Shown: piece by piece, positions 40,765-46,986 of the stretch
Layout: each line of letters opens with the position of its first letter
Numbering within the stretch: the first letter of the stretch is position 1
Assembly: GCF_021531995.1 (NCBI RefSeq)
Contig: NZ_JAFBIZ010000009.1
Coordinates: 1 to 46,986 of the forward strand
DNA from: Faecalicatena contorta
GTDB taxonomy: Bacteria; Bacillota; Clostridia; Lachnospirales; Lachnospiraceae
Direction of reading: 5' to 3'
Length of the DNA: 46,986 bases
The notes under the pieces: generated by a model
Seen by the model: only the letters and a program-made list of their open reading frames with translations
Databases searched by the model: none
Told to the model about the DNA's origin: nothing
Program-made: the position numbers and the translations under genes

Positions 40765-41489
40765 CATTGGACAGCTCAGGACTGGTTGCAAGCGTAGCTG
40801 TTGTAGAAGATGGAATGACGGATGACCAGGTGATTGCAGAATATACCTTGAATTATAAGAAAACACATTCTCAGACATTATTGCCTATGCTGGATGAGAT
40901 TGTGAAGATGACAGAACTGGATCTGAACAGCGTGGATGCAATCGCTGTTGCTGCGGGGCCGGGCTCTTTTACGGGACTTCGTATCGGATCTGCAACGGCA
41001 AAGGGGCTGGGTCTTGCGCTGGATAAGCCGTTGATTCACATTCCGACACTGGAAGGGCTTGCTTATAATCTTTGTGGTTCTTATGACATTGTGTGTCCGA
41101 TCATGGATGCCAGAAGAGGACAGGTGTATACAGGAATCTATGAGTTTGAAGGGACTTGTCTGAAAGTGCTGGAAGACCAGATGGCAATCAGTATAGAGGA
41201 TCTGGGTAAGAAGCTTATTGGATACCTGAGGGAGCAGGGAAGAAGAGTGACTTTTCTGGGGGACGGCGTTCCTGTGTTCCGAAAGACGTTGGAAGAAGAG
41301 ATCCTGTGCGGACAGAATCTTACGTTTGCGCCGGCGAATATGAATCGTCAAAGGGCAGCGTCTGTAGGAACCCTCGGGCTTTGGTATTATAAAGAAGGAA
41401 AAATAGAAAGTGCAGAAGAACATCAGCCGGATTATCTTCGGGTATCTCAGGCAGAGAGAGAAAGAAAAGAGAGGTTGGGACATGATTAG
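40752..41489 (+). CDS. tsaB: tRNA threonylcarbamoyladenosine biosynthesis protein TsaB
   Basis: A 245-residue ASKHA-fold protein, the scaffold partner of TsaD: LALDSSGLVASVAVV, HSQTLLPMLDEI, AVAAGPGSFTGLRIGSATAKG and PIMDARRGQVYTGIY are all family motifs. Length is normal. It overlaps tsaE by 13 bases upstream and the threonine aldolase by 8 bases downstream. Confidence 0.95.
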   Translation: MRILALDSSGLVASVAVVEDGMTDDQVIAEYTLNYKKTHSQTLLPMLDEIVKMTELDLNSVDAIAVAAGPGSFTGLRIGSATAKGLGLALDKPLIHIPTLEGLAYNLCGSYDIVCPIMDARRGQVYTGIYEFEGTCLKVLEDQMAISIEDLGKKLIGYLREQGRRVTFLGDGVPVFRKTLEEEILCGQNLTFAPANMNRQRAASVGTLGLWYYKEGKIESAEEHQPDYLRVSQAERERKERLGHD

Positions 41490-42516
41490 ATTTCAGTGTG
41501 ACTATGCAGAAGGGGCACATCCCGATATTTTAAAAAGAATGGAAGAGACCAATTATGAGCAGACAGCTGGTTATGGAATGGATCCATATTGTGACAGCGC
41601 GCGGGAAAAAATACGGAAGCTGTGTAAAGATGAGACTGCAGACGTCCATTTCCTTGTGGGAGGTACGCAGACGAATGTTACCGTGATCAGCGCAATTCTG
41701 CGTCCCTATCAGGGAGTAGTTGCGGCACACACGGGACATATCAATGTGCATGAGACAGGAGCCGTGGAAGCTACCGGACATAAGGTGCTCCCGATCACGA
41801 GTGAAGACGGGAAGATTACTGCCATGCAGGTGAGGGAAATGTGTGAGACACATTGGTGTGATGCTGATCATGAGCATATGGTACAGCCGGGAATGGTATA
41901 TATTTCGCATCCGACAGAAAACGGAACCTTATACAGTAGAGAGGAACTGCAGGAATTGTATCAAGTATGCAAAGATATGAATCTGCCACTGTTTCTGGAT
42001 GGTGCAAGACTTGGATATGGCCTGATGTCGGAACAGTCAGATCTTACAGTGGAAGATATTGCAAAATATACAGATGTTTTTTACATTGGAGGAACGAAAG
42101 TAGGCGCCCTGTTTGGAGAGGCGGTTGTGATCACCAATTCGGAACTGAAAAAGGATTTTCGGTATATGATTAAGCGCCATGGAGGTATGCTGGCAAAGGG
42201 GCGGCTTCTGGGAATACAGTTTGATACTTTATTTACGGATGGCCTGTATTTTAAGATCAGCAGACATGCAGATGAACAGGCAATGCGTCTGAGAAAATCT
42301 TTTGAGAAGAAGGGATACGCGCTTCGCTATGACTCTTATACGAATCAGCAGTTCCCGATTCTGCCGGATACACATCTTGAAAAACTGAAAGAAAAATACG
42401 CTTATGGTTTTTGGGAAAAGGTTGACGAGAAGCACAGTGCCGTGCGCTTCTGTACCAGCTGGGCGACAAAAGAAGAATCTGTTGACAGGCTGATAGCAGA
42501 CATAGAAGCACTGTAA
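41482..42516 (+). CDS. Threonine aldolase family PLP enzyme
   Basis: A 344-residue fold-type I PLP enzyme of the low-specificity threonine aldolase family, which splits threonine or allo-threonine into glycine and acetaldehyde. Schiff-base lysine is K206 in GGTKVGAL; D173 in FLDGARLG would bind the PLP pyridine nitrogen. HINVHETGAVEATGHK is a conserved stretch. The ATG at 41482, overlapping tsaB, was chosen over an upstream in-frame ATG at 41410 because GAGAGGTTGGGAC lies just before it. Its place inside the t6A gene run is notable because t6A synthesis consumes threonine. Confidence 0.93.
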   Translation: MIRFQCDYAEGAHPDILKRMEETNYEQTAGYGMDPYCDSAREKIRKLCKDETADVHFLVGGTQTNVTVISAILRPYQGVVAAHTGHINVHETGAVEATGHKVLPITSEDGKITAMQVREMCETHWCDADHEHMVQPGMVYISHPTENGTLYSREELQELYQVCKDMNLPLFLDGARLGYGLMSEQSDLTVEDIAKYTDVFYIGGTKVGALFGEAVVITNSELKKDFRYMIKRHGGMLAKGRLLGIQFDTLFTDGLYFKISRHADEQAMRLRKSFEKKGYALRYDSYTNQQFPILPDTHLEKLKEKYAYGFWEKVDEKHSAVRFCTSWATKEESVDRLIADIEAL

Positions 42517-42544
42517 CTGAAAAATGACGGGGGAAGCGTAAAAG

Positions 42545-42988
42545 ATGCTGGAGATTCACGAGGTTACGGAGGAAGATCTTCCGGATATTGAACGGCTGGA
42601 ACAGAATATATTCCCGGATCCCTGGAGCAGGAAGGGGCTCCTGGACACATGGAATCAGGCGCATGCACTGATTTTGGGAGCGTGGCAGTCAGAGGTGCTT
42701 GTCGGGTATCTGATTTTTTATTATATACTGGATGAGGGAGAGATTGCACGAATTGCAGTAGAAGAAACCAGACGATGTAAGGGTGTGGCGGGCAGAATGG
42801 TGAAAGAATTGTTCAGTTGTTGTGAACAGTACGGAATTACAAAAATTATGCTGGATGTTCGCGAAAGTAATTCTGCAGCAATTCGTTTTTATCGAAGCCA
42901 TGGATTTGCAGAAGATGGGATTCGAAAGAAATATTATGAAAATCCAACGGAGAATGCGATCCTGATGAGTCTTAAGACTGGCAGATAA
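42545..42988 (+). CDS. rimI: Ribosomal protein S18-alanine N-acetyltransferase RimI
   Basis: A 147-residue GNAT enzyme. The start LEIHEVTEEDLPDIERLEQNIF, the acetyl-CoA loop RRCKGVAGRMVKEL, and the late LDVRESNSAAIRFYRSHGF are typical of RimI. It acetylates the N-terminus of a ribosomal protein in E. coli; substrates in Clostridia are inferred. RimI between tsaB and tsaD is a common Firmicute arrangement. GGGGGAAG precedes the ATG. Confidence 0.93.
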   Translation: MLEIHEVTEEDLPDIERLEQNIFPDPWSRKGLLDTWNQAHALILGAWQSEVLVGYLIFYYILDEGEIARIAVEETRRCKGVAGRMVKELFSCCEQYGITKIMLDVRESNSAAIRFYRSHGFAEDGIRKKYYENPTENAILMSLKTGR

Positions 42989-43001
42989 CTGGAAGTCTTT
43001 A

Positions 43002-43043
43002 CAGAGCTTTCCACTGGGCAACGCTCTGCGAGGCAGATATAAT
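43002..43043 (+). promoter_or_regulatory. Hairpin and TATAAT in the rimI-zinc-ribbon gap
   Basis: CAGAGC (43002-43007) pairs with GCTCTG (43023-43028), and TATAAT is at 43038-43043 without a clear -35. This 112-base gap may be an internal promoter or processing point in the gene run. Confidence 0.35.
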
Positions 43044-43100
43044 AGAGGCGTAGCGACAGATGAATCAAGGTTCAGATGATATACATTCAGGAGGATATGT

Positions 43101-43340
43101 ATGCGCCAATATAAGACAGAGATAAAAGAAATAAAGAAAGTAGCAAAGATAATATGCAATAAATGTGGAAAAGTAATCCCCGTGACAGAGGGAATTCCCC
43201 AGGAAGATGTTCTTACAGTCGAAAAAAGATGGGGATATCATTCCAGAAAGGATAACCAGGTGGATTGCTTTGATTTGTGTGAGGACTGTTATGATGAACT
43301 GGTTGACAGTTTTTTGATTCAATTAAAGAAACCGAGGTAA
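43101..43340 (+). CDS. Small zinc-ribbon-like protein
   Basis: A 79-residue protein with two CxxC pairs: CNKCGK (C19, C22) and CEDCYDEL (C60, C63), fitting a zinc ribbon. GIPQEDVLTVEKRWGYHS lies between them. AGGAGG is 8 bases before the ATG. It is 3 bases from the RNase Z gene and is surely cotranscribed. Similar small proteins occur beside this gene in related Clostridia; function unknown. Confidence 0.82.
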   Translation: MRQYKTEIKEIKKVAKIICNKCGKVIPVTEGIPQEDVLTVEKRWGYHSRKDNQVDCFDLCEDCYDELVDSFLIQLKKPR

Positions 43341-43343
43341 GAT

Positions 43344-44252
43344 ATGTTAGATGTATGTTTATTAGGCACCGGAGGGATGATGCCTCTTCCGTACCGGTGG
43401 CTTACGTCACTGATGGTGAGATATAATGGCAGCAGCGTTCTGATTGATTGTGGAGAGGGGACGCAGATTGCAATCAAAGAAAAAGGATGGAGTTTTAAGC
43501 CGATTGATGTGATCTGTTTTACACATTTTCATGGAGATCATATCAGCGGACTTCCGGGACTTCTGCTTACGATGGGTAATGCAGACCGGACGGAGCCGCT
43601 TACTTTGATTGGGCCGAAAGGACTGGAACGGGTGGTAAATGCACTTCGTGTGATTGCACCGGAACTCCCCTTTCAGATTCGATGTAGTGAGATCAAGGAT
43701 CAGGAAGAAACCTTTGAGATGAATGGATACCGCCTGAAAGCCTTTCGCGTGAATCATAATGTTACCTGTTATGGTTATACGCTTGAAGTGGACCGGGCGG
43801 GAAAGTTTGATGTGGAGCGGGCCAATGCGGCACAAATTCCGCAGCGATTCTGGGGAATCCTTCAAAAAGGAGAGACGTTGGAATCAGACGGAAATATCTA
43901 TACACCGGATATGGTACTTGGACCGGCAAGAAAGGGAATTAAGCTTACGTATTGTACGGATACACGCCCGACGGATTCTATCCGGAAAAATGCATATGCA
44001 TCTGATCTTTTCATCTGTGAAGGAATGTATGGAGAAAAGGATAAACAGAAAAAAGCAAAAGAGTATAAGCACATGACGTTCTATGAAGCTGCACGAATTG
44101 CAAAAGAAGCAGAAGTAAAGGAGATGTGGCTGACACATTACAGCCCATCACTGACGAAACCGGAAGAATATATAGATGAGGTCAGAGAAATATTCCCCAA
44201 TACAATCGCCGCAAAAGACAGACGTACGGTTGAACTGGTATTTTCTGATTAA
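43344..44252 (+). CDS. rnz: Ribonuclease Z (tRNA 3' endonuclease)
   Basis: A 302-residue MBL-fold tRNase Z that trims tRNA 3' trailers. Metal site THFHGDHISGL (H61, H63, D65, H66), RVNHNVTCYGYTLE, CTDTRP and LTHYSPSL supply the rest. Length is standard for bacterial RNase Z. It follows the zinc-ribbon gene at once and precedes tsaD by 21 bases. Confidence 0.95.
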   Translation: MLDVCLLGTGGMMPLPYRWLTSLMVRYNGSSVLIDCGEGTQIAIKEKGWSFKPIDVICFTHFHGDHISGLPGLLLTMGNADRTEPLTLIGPKGLERVVNALRVIAPELPFQIRCSEIKDQEETFEMNGYRLKAFRVNHNVTCYGYTLEVDRAGKFDVERANAAQIPQRFWGILQKGETLESDGNIYTPDMVLGPARKGIKLTYCTDTRPTDSIRKNAYASDLFICEGMYGEKDKQKKAKEYKHMTFYEAARIAKEAEVKEMWLTHYSPSLTKPEEYIDEVREIFPNTIAAKDRRTVELVFSD

Positions 44253-44273
44253 AGTAGGAGAGAAGAATACAAA

Positions 44274-45302
44274 ATGAGTGAAAAAAAAGATGTATTAATT
44301 CTGGCAATTGAAAGTTCCTGTGACGAGACGGCAGCAGCTGTGGTAAAAAATGGACGGGAAGTATTATCTAATATCATATCATCACAGATTGCGCTGCATA
44401 CGCTGTATGGCGGTGTAGTTCCGGAAATTGCTTCCAGAAAACATATTGAAAAGATTAATCAGGTGATTGAAGCGGCTCTGCAGGAGGCGAAAGTAACACT
44501 GGATGACATTGATGCTGTCGGTGTTACCTATGGTCCCGGATTGGTAGGCGCACTTCTTGTAGGCGTGGCAGAGGCGAAAGCAATTGCATATGCCGCAAAA
44601 AAACCATTGGTGGGTGTGCATCATATAGAAGGGCATATTGCGGCAAATTTTATTGAACATGCGGAACTGGAACCGCCGTTCTTTTCACTGGTGGTATCCG
44701 GGGGCCATACACATCTGGTGCGGGTAAAGGATTACGGAAAATTTGATATTATAGGAAGAACCAGGGATGATGCAGCAGGTGAGGCATTTGATAAAGTGGC
44801 ACGTGCCATTGGACTTGGATATCCGGGAGGACCAAAGATTGACAAGGTATCAAAAGAGGGAAATCCAGACGCGATTCTGTTTCCAAGAGCGCATGTAGAG
44901 GATGCCCCATATGACTTCAGTTTCAGTGGAGTGAAATCGGCAGTGCTGAATTACATCAACGGCTGCAAGATGAAAGGGGAAGAGTATAACCAGGCAGATA
45001 TTGCTGCATCTTTTCAAAAAGCAGTCACTGATGTCCTTGTGGCAAATGCAATGCATGCTGTCGAAGAGTATCAGGTGGATCAATTTGCAATTGCAGGAGG
45101 AGTAGCATCTAACAGCGCTCTTCGAACAGCTATGAAAGAAGCATGCGAGGCGAGAGGTGTGAAATTCTACTATCCGTCCCCGATCTACTGTACGGATAAT
45201 GCGGCGATGATAGGCGTGGCGGCGTATTATGAATATATCAATGGAGCAAGAAGCGGATGGGATCTGAATGCAGTTCCGAATCTGAAACTGGGTGAAAGAT
45301 AG
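44274..45302 (+). CDS. tsaD: tRNA N6-adenosine threonylcarbamoyltransferase TsaD
   Basis: A 342-residue ASKHA-fold enzyme that transfers the threonylcarbamoyl group to A37. [16 protein letters not shown] begins the protein; metal-binding histidines H117 and H121 lie in [28 protein letters not shown] and [10 protein letters not shown] are conserved. Length normal. TAGGAGAG precedes the ATG. It overlaps the longest IspD frame, but the chosen ispD start lies after its stop. Confidence 0.97.
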   Translation: MSEKKDVLILAIESSCDETAAAVVKNGREVLSNIISSQIALHTLYGGVVPEIASRKHIEKINQVIEAALQEAKVTLDDIDAVGVTYGPGLVGALLVGVAEAKAIAYAAKKPLVGVHHIEGHIAANFIEHAELEPPFFSLVVSGGHTHLVRVKDYGKFDIIGRTRDDAAGEAFDKVARAIGLGYPGGPKIDKVSKEGNPDAILFPRAHVEDAPYDFSFSGVKSAVLNYINGCKMKGEEYNQADIAASFQKAVTDVLVANAMHAVEEYQVDQFAIAGGVASNSALRTAMKEACEARGVKFYYPSPIYCTDNAAMIGVAAYYEYINGARSGWDLNAVPNLKLGER

Positions 45303-45324
45303 AGGCGCACGAAGGAGTCACAAC

Positions 45325-46062
45325 ATGGAAGAAAAAAGAGACAGACAAAAGCACTGTACGGCGATCGTTCTTTCGGCAGGTCAGGGAAAGCGAATGGGAA
45401 CGTCGATACAGAAACAGTATATTGAAATACAGGGAAAGCCGATCATCTATTATTCACTGAGGGTATTTGAAGAATCGAATGTGATAGATGATATGATTCT
45501 GGTTGTCGGCCATGGACAGGAAGATTATGTCTATGACGAAATTATAAGAAAATATGGATTTAGAAAAGTGAAAGCGATTGTACCGGGAGGAAAGGAAAGA
45601 TATGATTCTGTCTGGAATGGTTTGAAGATCATCAGGAACGGTGCGCTTGGAGACAATGCGAAAGATGGATATGTCTTTATTCATGACGGAGCAAGACCTT
45701 TTGTGGATGAAGAAATATTGGAACGTGCATATGATACGGTGTGCAGTTACAGAGCATGTGTGGCAGGAATGCCGAGTAAAGATACAGTTAAAATAGTTGA
45801 TGAAGATGGGTGTGCGGTGAATACACCGGAAAGAAAGTATGTCTGGAATGTACAAACCCCGCAGGTATTTGAAACAACACTGATTACGGAAGCGTATTCC
45901 AGGATGATGAGGAAAGAGATTATACAGGTAACGGATGATGCGATGGCAGTGGAGCAGGAGATGCGGGTGCCTGTGAAGCTTTTTGAAGGCTCTTACAAGA
46001 ATATTAAGATTACCACGCCGGAAGATCTGGAGACTGCACGCTGCTTTCTGAAGAAAAAATAG
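45325..46062 (+). CDS. ispD: 2-C-methyl-D-erythritol 4-phosphate cytidylyltransferase IspD
   Basis: A 245-residue nucleotidyltransferase of the MEP isoprenoid pathway. CTP-binding motif LSAGQGKRMG (17-26) with QKQY after it; VFIHDGARPFV, GMPSKDTVKIVD, VWNVQTPQVF and ITTPEDLETA are IspD signatures. The ATG at 45325 follows GAAGGAGTC; an in-frame ATG at 45292 inside tsaD is not preferred. Last protein gene before the tRNA and rRNA genes. Confidence 0.95.
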   Translation: MEEKRDRQKHCTAIVLSAGQGKRMGTSIQKQYIEIQGKPIIYYSLRVFEESNVIDDMILVVGHGQEDYVYDEIIRKYGFRKVKAIVPGGKERYDSVWNGLKIIRNGALGDNAKDGYVFIHDGARPFVDEEILERAYDTVCSYRACVAGMPSKDTVKIVDEDGCAVNTPERKYVWNVQTPQVFETTLITEAYSRMMRKEIIQVTDDAMAVEQEMRVPVKLFEGSYKNIKITTPEDLETARCFLKKK

Positions 46063-46080
46063 AAAAATGAAAAATAAATA

Positions 46081-46109
46081 TTGACGAGCGACAGGTTGTG
46101 TGATAAAAT
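46081..46109 (+). promoter_or_regulatory. Promoter of the tRNA-Ser genes
   Basis: TTGACG (46081-46086), 17-base spacer, TAAAAT (46104-46109), 41 bases before the tRNA-Ser. An AGCGACA/TGTCGCT inverted repeat overlaps it (about 46087-46124). Confidence 0.75.
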
Positions 46110-46149
46110 ACAACATGTCGCTGAGTTGATGTGGCAAAAGTGAATACAT

Positions 46150-46235
46150 GGAGAGGTATCGAAGTGGTCATAACGAGGCGGTCTTGAAAACCGTTTGTCC
46201 GAGAGGGCGCGTGGGTTCGAATCCCACCCTCTCCG
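46150..46235 (+). tRNA. tRNA-Ser (anticodon TGA)
   Basis: Acceptor GGAGAGG pairs with CCTCTCC with discriminator G. D-arm, anticodon loop CTTGAAA (TGA), a long variable arm (TTTGTCCGAGAGGGCGC region) and T-arm GTGGGTTCGAATCCCAC fit a class II serine tRNA of 86 bases. CCA is not encoded. Confidence 0.95.
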
Positions 46236-46238
46236 CTT

Positions 46239-46272
46239 AAAAACTACCAAGTAAATAACTGGTAGTTTTTTA
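46239..46272 (+). terminator. Terminator between the two tRNA-Ser genes
   Basis: AAAAACTACCA (46239-46249) pairs with TGGTAGTTTTT (46260-46270), ending in a run of six T. If it works fully, the second tRNA needs read-through or another promoter. Confidence 0.8.
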
Positions 46273-46296
46273 TATGAATGTACTCGAGCAGTATTT

Positions 46297-46386
46297 GGAG
46301 AAATACCCAAGCTGGCCGAAGGGGCTCCCCTGGAAAGGGAGTAGGTCGTTAATAGCGGCGCGAGGGTTCAAATCCCTCTTTCTCCG
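46297..46386 (+). tRNA. tRNA-Ser (anticodon GGA)
   Basis: Acceptor GGAGAAA pairs with TTTCTCC, discriminator G. Anticodon loop CTGGAAA gives GGA. The long variable arm (GTAGGTCGTTAATAGCGGCGC) and T-arm GAGGGTTCAAATCCCTC mark a class II serine tRNA of 90 bases. Confidence 0.95.
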
Positions 46387-46420
46387 TTTTGTTGAAAATG
46401 ATCTGGATCAAACAGAAAAG

Positions 46421-46530
46421 TTTCGACAAATGTAATACCGGAAAAAACGTGAAAAAGTCGAAAAACACTTGACTGATAAGCGTGAGTATGGTATTATAGA
46501 AAAGCTTTCGACGAACAAAAAAAGTCGAAA
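46421..46530 (+). repeat. Four TTTCGAC/GTCGAAA boxes around rrn promoter P1
   Basis: TTTCGAC at 46421-46427 and 46506-46512, GTCGAAA at 46457-46463 and 46524-46530: two inverted pairs, one upstream of P1 and one spanning its early transcript. The second pair could form an RNA hairpin with an 11-base loop. Confidence 0.7.
46469..46497 (+). promoter_or_regulatory. rRNA operon promoter P1
   Basis: TTGACT (46469-46474), 17-base spacer, TATTAT (46492-46497). Confidence 0.8.
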
Positions 46531-46549
46531 AATAAAGTTAAAAAAGTTG

Positions 46550-46578
46550 TTGACAAATGACGAAACATATGATATTCT
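46550..46578 (+). promoter_or_regulatory. rRNA operon promoter P2
   Basis: TTGACA (46550-46555), 17-base spacer, TATTCT (46573-46578), about 200 bases before the 16S start. Tandem promoters are normal for rrn operons. Confidence 0.8.
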
Positions 46579-46782
46579 AATATGGCTGTCGCAAATGACA
46601 ACAAAGAACCTTGATAATTAAACAATAGACAACAACCCTGAAGATTTCTTTAAGAGAAAAATTCAGAACAAAGACATGAAAAATGTCGACCTAATAACAG
46701 TAAAAGGGATAAGAAAGCTAGTAGTTTTCTTGAACTGGAGCGAACTTGATTTTGGATCTGTGTAAGAGCAGATTTAAGATTT
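46579..46782 (+). other. rRNA operon leader
   Basis: AT-rich 5' leader with no ORF. It includes GAACCTTGATAATTAAAC (about 46605-46622), resembling the antitermination/boxA-type region of Clostridial rrn leaders, and then sequence that should pair with the 16S 3' flank for RNase III processing. Confidence 0.65.

Positions 46783-46986
<204 letters not shown>

Overview
The window comes from a low-to-mid GC Firmicute of the class Clostridia, most likely Lachnospiraceae near Dorea, Coprococcus or Mediterraneibacter. The evidence is the first ~200 bases of a 16S rRNA gene at the right edge, recognised from memory rather than by a search. It is supported by strong AAAGGAGG ribosome-binding sites, AT-rich TTGACA/TATAAT promoters, anaerobe oxidative-stress proteins (rubrerythrin, superoxide-reductase-like domain, hemerythrin) and an FMN-riboswitch-controlled riboflavin importer. 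It is chromosomal. No phage, insertion sequence, integrase or CRISPR array was seen.

Layout. 0.2-3.8 kb: an Rpn-type nuclease, then a TetM/EF-G-like GTPase carrying a C-terminal NYN nuclease-like domain. 4-9.9 kb: an ABC exporter pair; an autoregulated PadR/DUF2812 pair with a perfect 18-bp palindromic operator; a decayed GNAT gene; a metallo-beta-lactamase-fold hydrolase; an XRE-desulfoferrodoxin fusion; and an Ntn-hydrolase of the choloylglycine-hydrolase superfamily. 10-17.4 kb: VOC and aldo/keto reductase enzymes, then a lantibiotic-immunity (LanFEG/CprABC-like) transporter with its own two-component system behind a terminator-like leader, and a lipoprotein. 17.5-24.2 kb: TfoX C-terminal domain, two small membrane proteins, patatin, a membrane-tailed GNAT, RarA, a membrane-anchored unknown and a YitT protein.

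24.2-29 kb: a minus-strand gene joining rubredoxin, FMN glutamate synthase-like and rubrerythrin domains, with a complete ribosome-binding site buried at the domain junction. Then a DUF2798 membrane protein behind a long terminator-like hairpin, a sulfonate/nitrate-type ABC transporter reduced to a permease-ATPase chimera, and an intact YezD gene. 29-34 kb: a possible small RNA, an SfsA-MutY fusion, and a minus-strand group (TetR, diacylglycerol-kinase-like, PAP2, hemerythrin). 34-39.7 kb: Tex, a second YitT, a DUF362 ferredoxin protein, the FMN riboswitch with RibU, and a VOC protein.

39.8-46.1 kb is a housekeeping run: YcxB-like, tsaE, tsaB, a threonine aldolase, rimI, a zinc-ribbon protein, RNase Z, tsaD and ispD. 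It groups t6A tRNA modification, tRNA 3' processing and isoprenoid synthesis. It is followed by two tRNA-Ser genes and the tandem promoters and leader of an rRNA operon.

Several start codons were moved from the longest possible ORF to the codon with a proper Shine-Dalgarno sequence; the reason is given in each entry. The strongest themes are fused enzymes and regulators (GTPase-NYN, XRE-superoxide reductase, GOGAT-rubrerythrin, SfsA-MutY, GNAT-membrane tail) and local gene decay.
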